NCBI GenBank assembly: GCA_900543205.1
Contig: UQQM01000018.1
Span: 1 to 44,053 of the forward strand
Source: an uncultured Bacteroides sp.
Lineage (GTDB): Bacteria > Bacteroidota > Bacteroidia > Bacteroidales > UBA932
Length of the DNA: 44,053 bases
Direction of reading: 5' to 3'
The notes under the pieces: generated by a model
Database searches by the model: none
What the model saw: the letters and a program-made list of their open reading frames with translations, nothing else
Told to the model about the DNA's origin: nothing
Shown here: piece after piece, positions 7,262 to 15,860 of the stretch
How positions within the stretch are numbered: the first letter of the stretch is position 1
Layout of the letters: every line of letters begins with the position of its first letter
Position numbers and translations under genes: made by a program

Positions 7262-8740
7262 ATGGCAAAAGCGGTAACCAAGCGCTCTGAGAACTATTCT
7301 CAGTGGTACAACGATCTGGCCCTGAAGGCCGATCTCGCGGAGCAGTCAGCGGTCAGGGGCTGCATGGTCATAAAGCCCTACGGCTACGCAATATGGGAGA
7401 AGATGCAGCACGTCCTCGACGGCATGTTCAAGCGGACCGGCGTGCAGAACGCCTATTTCCCCCTGTTCATCCCCAAGTCCTTCTTCAGCCGCGAGGCCGA
7501 GCATGTGGCGGGATTCGCCAAGGAATGTGCGGTGGTCACCCATCACCGCCTGATGAACGACCCCGAAGGCAACGGAGTCGTGGTCGACCCCTCGGCGAAA
7601 CTGGAGGAGGAGCTCATCGTGCGCCCGACATCCGAGACCATAATCTGGAGCACCTACAAGAACTGGATAACCTCGTGGAGGGACCTTCCGATACTCTGCA
7701 ACCAATGGTGCAACGTGGTGCGCTGGGAAATGCGCACCAGACTCTTCCTCCGCACTGCGGAATTCCTCTGGCAGGAAGGGCACACAGCACACGCCACGGC
7801 GGAAGAGGCGCAGGCAAGGGCAGAGCAGATGGTGAGGATTTACGCCGACTTCGCGCGCAACGTGATGGCATTGCCCGTAATCATGGGGCACAAGAGCCCC
7901 AACGAGAGGTTCGCCGGAGCGCTCGACACCCTCACTATAGAAGCCATGATGCAGGACGGCAAGGCCCTCCAGGCCGGAACCTCGCATTTCCTCGGACAGA
8001 ACTTCGCCAAGTCCTTCGACGTGCAGTTCACCAACAAGGAAGGGAAGCAGGAATACGTCTGGGCGACCTCGTGGGGAGTCAGCACCCGCCTCATGGGCGC
8101 GCTCATAATGGCCCACGGCGACGACAACGGACTCGTGCTGCCTCCGAAGCTCGCGCCCATACAGGTGGTCATGGTGCCCATCTACAAGGGAGATGACGAG
8201 CGCGGCGCGGTGCTCGCGAAGATGCACGAGATATCCGACGACCTCGACAGGCTCGGAGTCAGCTGGAAGATTGACGACCGCGACACCCTCAGGCCCGGTT
8301 TCAAATTCGCCGAATGGGAGCTCAAGGGAGTGCCCGTGCGCCTCGCCATGGGAGCCCGGGATCTCGAATCCGGCACCGTGGAGGTGGCCCGCAGGGACAC
8401 CCTGACCAAGGAGACCATGCCTCTCGAACACCTCGCAGGCCACATTCCCGCCCTGCTCGACGACATTCAGCGCAACATATACGAAAAGGCCCTCGCCTTC
8501 AGGGAGTCCAGAGTCGAAAAGTGCGACGACTGGGAGGAGTTCAAGGAGAAAATCCAGACCGGACGCTTCCTGCTCTGCCACTGGGACGGCACGCCCGAGA
8601 CCGAGCAGGCGATAAAGGACGCCACGAAGGCCACTATCAGGTGCATACCCGTCGACAGCTACGTGTGCGAGGAGGAGGGGAAGGACATCTTCTCCGGCAA
8701 GCCCTCCCACAGGCGCGTAGTGTTCGGAATAGCGTATTAG
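7262..8740 (+). CDS. proS: Prolyl-tRNA synthetase, archaeal/eukaryotic-like form
   Basis: ProS charges tRNA-Pro with proline. The 492-residue length, with no bacterial-type insertion domain, marks the archaeal/eukaryotic-like class. Class II motifs are visible: motif 2 in [25 protein letters not shown] and motif 3 in [22 protein letters not shown]. The [12 protein letters not shown] proline-pocket stretch is also present, followed by the anticodon-binding domain from about residue 295. The start [19 protein letters not shown] fits the family; longer in-frame starts cross the promoter. The next gene begins 38 bases later, with tilS after it, so these three probably form one transcript. Confidence 0.95.
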   Translation: MAKAVTKRSENYSQWYNDLALKADLAEQSAVRGCMVIKPYGYAIWEKMQHVLDGMFKRTGVQNAYFPLFIPKSFFSREAEHVAGFAKECAVVTHHRLMNDPEGNGVVVDPSAKLEEELIVRPTSETIIWSTYKNWITSWRDLPILCNQWCNVVRWEMRTRLFLRTAEFLWQEGHTAHATAEEAQARAEQMVRIYADFARNVMALPVIMGHKSPNERFAGALDTLTIEAMMQDGKALQAGTSHFLGQNFAKSFDVQFTNKEGKQEYVWATSWGVSTRLMGALIMAHGDDNGLVLPPKLAPIQVVMVPIYKGDDERGAVLAKMHEISDDLDRLGVSWKIDDRDTLRPGFKFAEWELKGVPVRLAMGARDLESGTVEVARRDTLTKETMPLEHLAGHIPALLDDIQRNIYEKALAFRESRVEKCDDWEEFKEKIQTGRFLLCHWDGTPETEQAIKDATKATIRCIPVDSYVCEEEGKDIFSGKPSHRRVVFGIAY

Positions 8741-8778
8741 GATTCAACGACAGTTCATCTGGTTAATTGGTGTAGCCC

Positions 8779-9777
8779 ATGAAGAGAATCATTATTTCCA
8801 CTATGGTGCTGTGCTGCGCCGTGACGGCAACATTCGCACAGGACGAAGTACAGAAGGCCGCATCAGAGGCTACCGCCGCCCTGCTCAAGGCCCCCAAGGC
8901 AGAAGAAGAGGTGGAGAAGCCCAACTATTGGACCAACTCGTTCCAGGTGGACCTCGGATTCAACCAGACCGACCTCTGGAGCTGGGCCGCCGGAGGCTAC
9001 CCCACCATCAACCTGAACTCAGGAATCGACACCAAGGCGAATTACGCCAAGGACCAGAGCAGCTGGAACAACAGGCTCCAGCTCCAGTACGGCTTCCTCT
9101 GGTCGGAAGACAAGCAGAACCTGCTCCAGAAGACCAACGACCTGATCTATCTCGAGAGCCGCTTCGCCTACAAGACCTCCGGGGAGAGCAAGTGGAACTA
9201 CACCGTTTCCTTCGACTTCCGCTCGCAGTTCTCCAACAGCTACGATTCATACGTGCAGGACAGCGAGACCGGGCTGTGGTCCGGAACCCTCAAGTCAGGC
9301 TTCCTGGCCCCCGCCTACACGAACCTCGCGATAGGTATGGAATGGGCCCCGACCGACTGGTTCAACGTGAACATCGCGCCACTGACCGGAGGCTTCACGA
9401 TATGCAACATCGACGAGCTCAAGAAAAACTACGGTATGAAGCTCAAGGAGGAAGGGCTTGACCCCAACGTCGGGGCGAACTACAAGAGCGCCCTCTTCCA
9501 GTCCGGTGCCCAGATCAAGATGAACCTCAAGACTTCCATCAACGAGAAGTTCTTCTACGAGACTCAGCTCGTGCTCTTCACCGACTACCTCAACAAGCCT
9601 TTCAGGTACAACAGAATCAACTGGGACAACAAGATCACCTGGCAGTTCACCAAGTTCTTCAAGATAGGCCTGAGCACCTGGCTGATCTACGACCCTATCG
9701 TACTCATCGACGGAAGGCAGCAGGTACAGTTCAAGGAGTCCTTCTCCATAAACTTCACCTGGCTGATCACGAACTAG
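8779..9777 (+). CDS. DUF3078 family outer-membrane-type protein
   Basis: The 332-residue protein has a signal peptide (IISTMVLCCAVTATFAQ) and matches the DUF3078 pattern: YWTNSFQVDLGFNQTDLWSWAAGGYPTINLNSGIDTKANYAKDQSSWNN and alternating aromatic strands up to FKESFSINFTWLITN. A C-terminal aromatic strand and repeated amphipathic segments suggest a beta-barrel in the outer membrane. The function of the family is unknown. It lies between proS and tilS with gaps of 38 and 4 bases and so is likely co-transcribed with them. Confidence 0.8.
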   Translation: MKRIIISTMVLCCAVTATFAQDEVQKAASEATAALLKAPKAEEEVEKPNYWTNSFQVDLGFNQTDLWSWAAGGYPTINLNSGIDTKANYAKDQSSWNNRLQLQYGFLWSEDKQNLLQKTNDLIYLESRFAYKTSGESKWNYTVSFDFRSQFSNSYDSYVQDSETGLWSGTLKSGFLAPAYTNLAIGMEWAPTDWFNVNIAPLTGGFTICNIDELKKNYGMKLKEEGLDPNVGANYKSALFQSGAQIKMNLKTSINEKFFYETQLVLFTDYLNKPFRYNRINWDNKITWQFTKFFKIGLSTWLIYDPIVLIDGRQQVQFKESFSINFTWLITN

Positions 9778-9781
9778 TAGC

Positions 9782-10996
9782 ATGCGCCGCATACTTCTTG
9801 CAGTCAGCGGAGGCATCGATTCGATGTACCTTGCAAACAGAGCCCCGGAACTTTTTCCCGGGGCTGTTTTCGCCGTTGCCCACTGCAATTTCGCATTGAG
9901 GGGCGAGGAGTCCGACGGGGACGAGGAATTCGTAAGGTCATGGTGCCGGGACAACGGGCTAGTCTGCTTCACGAAGCGCTTCGACACCGAAGGCTACGCC
10001 CGCAGCCACGGAATCAGCATCGAAATGGCCGCCAGGGAACTGCGCTACGGCTGGTTCGGCGAACTCTGCAGGGAGCACGGCTTCGAAGCCGTGGCGATTG
10101 CCCACAATGCCAATGACAACGCCGAGACCCTGATTCTCAATCTGCTCAGGGGCACGGGACTTCGCGGGATAAGGGGCATGGGCGGCCGGGAGGGCGTGCT
10201 GCGCCCTCTGCTCGGCACGAGCCGCTCCGACATCCGCAAGTGGATGTCGGAGCACGGCCGCCCGTGGCGCGAAGACCGCACCAACTCCGACAACGGCTAC
10301 AGGCGCAATCTCATACGCAACGAGGTATTCCCGCTCTTCGAAAGAATCAACCCTTCGTTCATCCGTACCCTCAACGCCGACATGCGCAGATTCGCCCAGG
10401 CCGACGAAATAGCAGAGGAATATCTGCGCGCCGCATTGCCGGAAGTGCTCCTTCCCGACGGAAGCATCTCAATTTCCGCCCTGAAGGCTGACAGGCACCG
10501 GGAATTCCTGCTATGGAGGCTGCTCGAGGACAGCGGCATCTCCGCCGAGGAATTCGCCTCGCTCTGCAGGGCATTGGAAGAGGGCAGGCAGATAGCCGGA
10601 AAGCGCTACGGCCCCGTGACAGGAGCCTCCGGCAGGCTCATCGTGGGCCAAGCCGCAGCCCCTGCCGGAGTCCATACGGAAATCCTGGACAGGGATGCAC
10701 TGAAATCGCTGAAGCAGGAGAAGGGAGTGCTTGTCGCCGACGCCGACCGGATTCCGATGCCGCTGAAGATACGGCCATGGAGACCGGGCGACTGGATGGT
10801 GCCTCTCGGAATGCGCGGCCGCAAGAAGATTTCTGACATGTTCACGGATCTCCATGTCCCGCTGACCGAGAAGGGAAGGGCGCTGGTGCTGGAGCTGGAC
10901 GGCTCCCACGTGGCCGCGCTGATAGGCGAACGCATCGACGACTCCGTAAAGGTCACAGACGCCACCGTGCGCGTTCTCCGCATTATCTTGGAATAA
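9782..10996 (+). CDS. tilS: tRNA(Ile)-lysidine synthase
   Basis: TilS converts C34 of the minor isoleucine tRNA (anticodon CAU) to lysidine, so that it reads AUA and is charged with isoleucine. The 404-residue protein has the N-type ATP pyrophosphatase P-loop SGGIDS at residues 9-14, HNANDNAETLILNLLRGTGLRG, and REDRTNSDNGYRRNLIRNEVFP, all characteristic of the catalytic domain. The C-terminal domain has RPWRPGDWMVPLGMRGRKKISDMFTD, the usual substrate-recruiting end. It starts 4 bases after the DUF3078 gene. No anomaly. Confidence 0.95.
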   Translation: MRRILLAVSGGIDSMYLANRAPELFPGAVFAVAHCNFALRGEESDGDEEFVRSWCRDNGLVCFTKRFDTEGYARSHGISIEMAARELRYGWFGELCREHGFEAVAIAHNANDNAETLILNLLRGTGLRGIRGMGGREGVLRPLLGTSRSDIRKWMSEHGRPWREDRTNSDNGYRRNLIRNEVFPLFERINPSFIRTLNADMRRFAQADEIAEEYLRAALPEVLLPDGSISISALKADRHREFLLWRLLEDSGISAEEFASLCRALEEGRQIAGKRYGPVTGASGRLIVGQAAAPAGVHTEILDRDALKSLKQEKGVLVADADRIPMPLKIRPWRPGDWMVPLGMRGRKKISDMFTDLHVPLTEKGRALVLELDGSHVAALIGERIDDSVKVTDATVRVLRIILE

Positions 10997-11004
10997 AGTT
11001 TCTT

Positions 11005-11021
11005 CCCGCCGGTGAGGCGGG
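11005..11021 (+). terminator. Weak hairpin after tilS
   Basis: CCCGCC (11005-11010), loop GGTGA, GGCGGG (11016-11021) forms a 6-base-pair GC stem 9 bases after the tilS stop. There is no T-run on either side, so it could only be a poor terminator or an end-stabilising hairpin. Confidence 0.3.
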
Positions 11022-11090
11022 CATCCGGCTTCAGAGGTTCCGCTTCGGTTCATCCCGCATACCCGGCCCACCGGCGGCCTATGGAAACTG

Positions 11091-11417
11091 CTATCTGTCC
11101 GGAAGGATATAGACATCGTCGCCGGGCTCGGCGAAGCGAAGCTGCTCGCGGGCGAAAAGCTCCAGGGAATCGCGGTCTTCGGTCAGCTGCCGTATCCTGC
11201 TCTCAAGGGCGGCGTTTTCGGCCTCGATACTCTCTATCCGGTTGCGCTGGCTGTGCAGAGTGACGCCCGAGCTGATCCAGGTTATAAGGTTGTCCTTCTT
11301 GACGCAGAGGAAAACCAGACACAGCAGAGTCGCGACAATGGCATAGCGGACGAAAGAACGCTGCTCCCTGCGGTTCCCGTCCTTGCTTCTGTCCCATAAG
11401 TCGCGGAATTTGCCCAT
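11091..11417 (-). CDS. DivIC/FtsB-like septum formation protein
   Basis: The 108-residue protein has a basic N terminus, one membrane helix (VRYAIVATLLCLVFLCV), then a coiled coil (SQRNRIESIEAENAALESRIRQLTEDRDSLELFAREQLRFAEPGD) and the short YILPD end. This is the layout and the REQLRFAEPGD-like signature of the FtsB/DivIC family, a divisome subunit that works with FtsL and FtsQ. The gene stands alone on the minus strand, convergent with tilS and divergent from the nucleotidyltransferase. Which of the two family names applies cannot be decided. Confidence 0.85.
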   Translation of the reverse strand: MGKFRDLWDRSKDGNRREQRSFVRYAIVATLLCLVFLCVKKDNLITWISSGVTLHSQRNRIESIEAENAALESRIRQLTEDRDSLELFAREQLRFAEPGDDVYILPDR

Positions 11418-11457
11418 CGCTGCTGAAAATCATGTTCGCTATCACGGCAAAATTAGC

Positions 11458-11465
11458 TAAATTTG
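11458..11465 (+). promoter_or_regulatory. -7 box for the nucleotidyltransferase gene
   Basis: TAAATTTG matches TAnnTTTG and ends 20 bases before the ATG at 11486. Translation from the in-frame ATG at 11432 would need a different promoter, so 11486 is preferred. Confidence 0.5.
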
Positions 11466-11485
11466 CCGAAAACTACAGAAAAAAG

Positions 11486-12418
11486 ATGAAGCCTGCACTT
11501 TTAGTTCTCGCTGCCGGAATGGGCAGCCGCTACGGAGGACTCAAACAGATGGACGGACTCGGGCCCAATGGGGAGACCATCATCGACTATTCGATATATG
11601 ACGCCGTCCAGGCCGGATTCGGCAAGGTCGTCTATATCGTGCGCGAATACTTCCTCGAGCAGTTCAGGGAGAGCGTCAGAAAGAAATACAGCGGAGTCAG
11701 ATGCTCCGACGGAAGCCCTCTCGAACTGGTGTTCGTGACCCAGGAGCTCGACAAGATTCCGTCAGGTTTCACCGTCAACCCTGAGAGGCAGAAGCCTTGG
11801 GGGACGGCCCACGCGATACTTATGGCCAAGGACGTCATCGACGGGCCTTTCGCCGTCATAAACGGAGACGACTTCTACGGCAGGGAGTCATTCAGAATCG
11901 CGGGAGACTGGTGCCGCGCCCATGCAGGAAGCGAAGGCGTATACGCGATAGTGGGCTTCGAGCTGGACCACACCCTGAGCGAATCGGGCGGAGTGTCCAG
12001 GGGAATCTGCCACTATGACGCGGACAGGCACCTCACCGATGTGGTCGAACACCTCAATATATCCAAAGATGCCGACGGCAGTGTCAGCGGCGACAATTCG
12101 CTGACCTCAGAGCATGTCAGGCTCAACGGCAAGGACCTCTGCTCCATGAACCTGTGGTGCTTCACCCCGGACTACTTCGTCAGGAGCGAGGCCATATTCA
12201 GGGAATTCCTCGGGAAGAACAGCGGCGAACTCAAGGCCGAATTCTATATACCCTACGCCATAGACCGCATGATCCGCGGCGGGGAGGTAAGATGCGACGT
12301 GCTCTCCACCCCTTCGCACTGGTTCGGGGTGACCTACAAGGAAGACCGTCCGGCCGTGGTCGCCAAATTCGCGGAGCTCGCGGCCGAAGGCGTATATCCC
12401 TCGCCTCTTTACGAATAG
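11486..12418 (+). CDS. Sugar nucleotidyltransferase-like protein
   Basis: The 310-residue protein has the nucleotidyltransferase signature LAAGMGSRYGGLKQ (residues 8-21), a sugar-1-phosphate nucleotidyltransferase fold, and the metal-binding VINGDDFYG. WGTAHAI is consistent with an NTP/sugar phosphate pocket. Family members join a nucleotide to a sugar or other phosphate; the exact substrate cannot be read from the sequence. The start MKPALLVLAAGMG is chosen because it begins 7 residues before the fold's first strand. It is followed 6 bases later by the CPBP gene, so the two are probably co-transcribed. Confidence 0.8.
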   Translation: MKPALLVLAAGMGSRYGGLKQMDGLGPNGETIIDYSIYDAVQAGFGKVVYIVREYFLEQFRESVRKKYSGVRCSDGSPLELVFVTQELDKIPSGFTVNPERQKPWGTAHAILMAKDVIDGPFAVINGDDFYGRESFRIAGDWCRAHAGSEGVYAIVGFELDHTLSESGGVSRGICHYDADRHLTDVVEHLNISKDADGSVSGDNSLTSEHVRLNGKDLCSMNLWCFTPDYFVRSEAIFREFLGKNSGELKAEFYIPYAIDRMIRGGEVRCDVLSTPSHWFGVTYKEDRPAVVAKFAELAAEGVYPSPLYE

Positions 12419-12424
12419 CCGGAC

Positions 12425-13342
12425 ATGGACAACTCTGTGAAAAGCCGCAGGAAGCGCGGCAATTTCAAGTTCCTGGAGGGCTACAGCTGGTATGTGCCAG
12501 GCGTCGGGCAGATGTTCGTCCTGCTGCTGATGCTGCTCGTGGGTGCGGTTCTCGGCAACGTGGTGACCCTTCTGTTCAGCCTCGCAGGAGGGGCCGAAGC
12601 CGCCTCCAGCTACGCGATGCTCATAGCCTATCCCGTGATGTTCATCCCGGCGATGCTCTATGCCGGCGCATGGAGCAGGCTCAATTCCTACAACAACGAA
12701 GGCGTAAAGCTCGACAGCAACAACTTCGGCAGGTGCGGCGCAGTCCCGTGCGCACTGCTGGTGATGCTTGCGACTCTCGCCGCCGGCTACTGCCTGGACA
12801 TAGTCCAGAGGCTGCTTCCCGAAATGCCTGAATGGATGGAAGAGATGCTGGACAGCATGACAACCGGAGTGTTCTGGGCCAATTTCGTGAGCGTGAGCAT
12901 CTTCGCCCCGCTGTTCGAGGAATGGCTCTGCCGAGGCATGGTCCTGCGCGGACTGCTCAACAGGAAGGTGAGACCGGTCTGGGCCATAGTGATCTCCGCC
13001 GCGTTCTTCGCCGTCATCCACCTGAATCCCTGGCAGGCATTGCCGGCATTCCTCATTGGCTGCCTCTTCGGATATGTCTACTACAGGACAGGCTCGCTCA
13101 AGCTGACCATGCTCATGCACTTCACCAACAACAGCTTCTCCCTGATTCTTGCGAACATTGACTCCCTCAAGGAGATGGACAGCTGGATGGACGTGCTCCC
13201 CGGGCCGCTGTACTGGATTGTCTTCGCCGGCTGCGCGCTGCTGCTCGTGCTGATTGCAAGGGTGTTCGCACGCATCCCGCTGAAATCCCCCGAAGGCAAC
13301 TGCGACAAGGTGACATCGCTGTTCGAAGAGCCTTCGGCCTGA
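12425..13342 (+). CDS. CPBP-family intramembrane metalloprotease
   Basis: The 305-residue membrane protein shows the CPBP (Abi) family motifs: EEWLCRG with E165, E166 and R170, FFAVIHL with H199, and HFTNN with H232 and N235. Several hydrophobic segments surround these, for example QMFVLLLMLLVGAVLGNVV and AGCALLLVLIARVF. Relatives include CAAX proteases and bacteriocin self-immunity proteins; the substrate here is unknown. The cytoplasmic start is basic (SRRKRG). It lies 6 bases after the nucleotidyltransferase and is convergent with folP, 25 bases away. Confidence 0.85.
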   Translation: MDNSVKSRRKRGNFKFLEGYSWYVPGVGQMFVLLLMLLVGAVLGNVVTLLFSLAGGAEAASSYAMLIAYPVMFIPAMLYAGAWSRLNSYNNEGVKLDSNNFGRCGAVPCALLVMLATLAAGYCLDIVQRLLPEMPEWMEEMLDSMTTGVFWANFVSVSIFAPLFEEWLCRGMVLRGLLNRKVRPVWAIVISAAFFAVIHLNPWQALPAFLIGCLFGYVYYRTGSLKLTMLMHFTNNSFSLILANIDSLKEMDSWMDVLPGPLYWIVFAGCALLLVLIARVFARIPLKSPEGNCDKVTSLFEEPSA

Positions 13343-13367
13343 CGTCCCGCAACGCCCGGCACAGTGG

Positions 13368-14096
13368 TCAACCCATGACGGCCAGTTTCTTCGCGGCGGC
13401 CACATCGTGGACGCGCAGTATGTCCGCACCGTTCCGCAGAGCGATGCGGTGATACTTCTCCGTCTCTCCGTGCGTGAAGCGCTTGTCGGCGATTCCCACC
13501 AGAATCGGGCGCCCAAAGGCCTTGAATTCCCCAAGCCGTTCCAGCAGTTCCAGGTTCTGTTCCTCGGTCTTGGCGAAACCGAAACCGGGATCCAGCACCC
13601 AGTTACGTATCCCCAGGGCTTCCGCCCTGTCCGCGAAATTCTGGAAATATCCGGCCAGCTCGGCCACGACCCCTCGGGGATAGGAGCACAGTGAGTCCAT
13701 GGTCCGCGGGTTGCCGCGCTTGTGCATCGCGACATACTCCAGCCCCAGTCCGGCCACGGCGGGCAGCATCTCAGAATCATCCTCGCCGGCCGATATGTCG
13801 TTGACGATGAACGGGCCAGCCTCCCGGAAGACCCTGCGGACTATCTCCGCGCTGGTGGTGTCCACGGAGAAGCGCACGCCTTCAAGCATAGGCAGCACGG
13901 GGCTCAGGCGGCGCCATTCCTCCTCCGTTCCCACATCCCCGGCGCCGGGGCGCGTCGAGACGGCTCCGATATCGATTATGTCGGCCCCGTCGTCCAGCAT
14001 CCGGGCTATCCGGGCGGCGGCATCCTGCACCGAGCAGCGGCTGTCCGGAAAGAAGGAATCCGGCGTAAGGTTGATTATTCCCATTATTGCTGCCAT
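13368..14096 (-). CDS. folP: Dihydropteroate synthase
   Basis: FolP joins 4-aminobenzoate and a pterin diphosphate in folate synthesis and is the target of sulfonamides. The 242-residue protein has IMGIINLTPDSFF near its start, the IIDIGAVSTRPGA loop, SVDTTSAEIV, FIVNDISAGED, NWVLDPGFGFAKT and the final RVHDV with the pterin-contacting arginine and histidine. It is somewhat short because it starts right at the MGIINLTPDSF strand. The family's usual SRK triplet before the last strands reads ADK (GIADKRFTHG); the lysine is kept. It shares a 40-base divergent promoter region with tmk. Confidence 0.92.
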   Translation of the reverse strand: MAAIMGIINLTPDSFFPDSRCSVQDAAARIARMLDDGADIIDIGAVSTRPGAGDVGTEEEWRRLSPVLPMLEGVRFSVDTTSAEIVRRVFREAGPFIVNDISAGEDDSEMLPAVAGLGLEYVAMHKRGNPRTMDSLCSYPRGVVAELAGYFQNFADRAEALGIRNWVLDPGFGFAKTEEQNLELLERLGEFKAFGRPILVGIADKRFTHGETEKYHRIALRNGADILRVHDVAAAKKLAVMG

Positions 14097-14101
14097 GAAG
14101 G

Positions 14102-14129
14102 CAAATTTATAAAAAGCTTCTTATATTTG
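14102..14129. promoter_or_regulatory. Divergent -7 boxes for folP (-) and tmk (+)
   Basis: The minus strand has TAAATTTG at 14109-14102, ending 5 bases before the folP ATG (14096). The plus strand has TATATTTG at 14122-14129, ending 5 bases before the tmk ATG (14135). Both match TAnnTTTG. The spacing predicts transcription starts at or within a base or two of each start codon, so both messages may be leaderless. Confidence 0.6.
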
Positions 14130-14134
14130 TATCT

Positions 14135-14818
14135 ATGCTTATCGTGTTGGAAGGCCTGGACGGAGCGGGAAAGTCCACCCAGGTCAGAATGTTCAGGAAA
14201 TATCTGGAAAGCAACTCTCCCGGCTTGGAATACATCCATTTCCCCCGTTACGACGCCCCGGTCTACGGCGGCCTGATCAGCAGGTTCCTTCGTGGGGATT
14301 TCGGCTCCAACGAAGCGGTTCACCCCCAGCTTGTGGCCCTGCTCTTCGCCGAGGACAGGCGGACCGCCGTTCCGGAGATGCGCCGCACCCTGGACGCCGG
14401 AGGCACGGTCCTGCTCGACAGATACGTCTATTCCAACATCGCCTACCAGTGCGCCAAGCTGAAGGACGGGAAGGAAGCCGAGGAGCTCAGGCAATGGATA
14501 CTGGACACGGAATACGGCCAGTTCGGGCTGCCGCGCCCGGACCTCAACATCTTCCTCGATGTGCCGATAAGCTTCGTCCGCGAGAGCCTCGGAAAGCAGA
14601 GGAGCGGCGACGAACGCAGCTACCTCCACGGGCATCAGGACATACATGAGGCAGACATCGAATTCCAGAAAAGGGTCAGGGATATCTACCGCAGGCAGGC
14701 CGCCGAAGACAGCCGCTTCATCACCATAGACTGCGGAGACGAAACCGGGGAGATGCTCCCGCCGGAAGTCATATTCAACAAGGTCAAGGACTGCTATGAG
14801 AATTTTAAGAAGAATTAG
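14135..14818 (+). CDS. tmk: Thymidylate kinase
   Basis: Tmk phosphorylates dTMP to dTDP. The 227-residue protein has the P-loop GLDGAGKST (residues 7-15), the DRYVYSNIAYQ motif of the family, and IFLDVP before the lid region. A long acidic C-terminal tail is normal for Bacteroidota members. The ATG follows directly on a -7 box. Its last 23 bases overlap the start of the next gene, so the two should be translationally coupled. Confidence 0.93.
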   Translation: MLIVLEGLDGAGKSTQVRMFRKYLESNSPGLEYIHFPRYDAPVYGGLISRFLRGDFGSNEAVHPQLVALLFAEDRRTAVPEMRRTLDAGGTVLLDRYVYSNIAYQCAKLKDGKEAEELRQWILDTEYGQFGLPRPDLNIFLDVPISFVRESLGKQRSGDERSYLHGHQDIHEADIEFQKRVRDIYRRQAAEDSRFITIDCGDETGEMLPPEVIFNKVKDCYENFKKN

Positions 14819-15857
14819 CGCCGTAATACTCGGCTTCACCTTCTTCATCGCCGGACTGCTCAAGCTGATGGATCCCGTCGGGGCCGGTCTGGTCATGGAG
14901 GAATATTTCAAATTCCTGCATCTGGACTTCCTGCGGCCGGCATCGTATTTCGCCGGTGCCGCCATGGCTCTTCTCGAGACGGTCATCGGCATAGCCCTGA
15001 TCACGGGGGTATGGCGCAAGTTCTTCTCTTACCTGACCCTCGCCTTCATGGGCGCCTTCACGCTGCTCACGGTCGCGCTGGTGATATTCAATCCGGTGAT
15101 GGACTGCGGATGCTTCGGCGAGGCCGTACACCTCACACATCTGCAGAGCCTGATCAAGAATGTGGTGCTCCTCGGGCTCTGGGCGCTCGCATACCTGCCG
15201 ATGAGAAGCCTGGAACCCACGCGCAAGGTCAAATACGTCAGCTTCTCCATAGCCACTGTCTCTGTCTGCCTCTTCCTGCTGTACTCCGTTTTCTCCATCC
15301 CCATGGTTGACTTCACAGACTACAAGCCGGGAACCGAGCTATCATCGCTTGAAACCGTGGACTGGACCCGGAGCGAAGACATAGTGCTGCTCTCATTCAG
15401 CGACGCCAACGGACAGTACGCGGACTCCCTGGCCCTGCAGGGCGATGTCATCGCGGCCTCGGTCTACAATCCCGAGAAGATGGATTCGAAGGAATGGCAG
15501 AAACTCTCGCAGCTTGCGGACAGGGCCGCCGCCAAGGGCTTCACTCCCCTGGTGCTGACGGCTTCCACTCCCGATATGATCACCGAGACCGTATCCTCAC
15601 CGGAACTGCTCCCCTACATCTACTTCGCTGACCGCAAGACCCTGCTGACACTCAACCGCTCGAACGGAGGCGCAACATTCATCTCCGACGGGCAGATAGT
15701 CACCAAATGGCCGGTCAACAGGCTTCCGGACACGGAAAAGCTGGAGCAGCTGGCTTCGACGGACCCCATAGAATCCCTGGTCACCGAGAACCACCCTGCC
15801 AAGCTGAAGCTCCAGGCTTTCCTCCTCTATGTATGCGCGGTGATTCTGCTGCTGTAG
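14796..15857 (+). CDS. DoxX/MauE-like membrane protein (BT_3928 type)
   Basis: The 353-residue protein starts with four to five membrane helices of the DoxX/MauE type: RILRRISAVILGFTFFIAGLLKLMDPVGAG, then SYFAGAAMALLETVIGIALITG, then FNPVMDCGCFGEAVHL with a DCGCFG motif, then a helix at IATVSVCLFLLYSVFSI. The C-terminal half is a soluble, thioredoxin-like-looking domain (DIVLLSFSDANG, ASVYNPEKMDSKEW), and the protein ends with one more helix (LQAFLLYVCAVILLL). It resembles a conserved Bacteroidales protein family of unknown role, possibly in disulfide or quinone chemistry. It overlaps tmk by 23 bases and ends 3 bases from convergent sppA. Confidence 0.75.
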   Translation: MRILRRISAVILGFTFFIAGLLKLMDPVGAGLVMEEYFKFLHLDFLRPASYFAGAAMALLETVIGIALITGVWRKFFSYLTLAFMGAFTLLTVALVIFNPVMDCGCFGEAVHLTHLQSLIKNVVLLGLWALAYLPMRSLEPTRKVKYVSFSIATVSVCLFLLYSVFSIPMVDFTDYKPGTELSSLETVDWTRSEDIVLLSFSDANGQYADSLALQGDVIAASVYNPEKMDSKEWQKLSQLADRAAAKGFTPLVLTASTPDMITETVSSPELLPYIYFADRKTLLTLNRSNGGATFISDGQIVTKWPVNRLPDTEKLEQLASTDPIESLVTENHPAKLKLQAFLLYVCAVILLL

Positions 15858-15860
15858 CCG

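Noticed and set aside
7346..8710. 454-residue open frame antisense to proS
   Set aside because: High G+C lets the reverse frame stay open; it has no start signal or recognisable domain and lies wholly opposite a clear gene.
11432..11485. Longer start (MFAITAKLAK...) for the nucleotidyltransferase
   Set aside because: It would include the -7 box; the family begins at MKPALLVLAAG.
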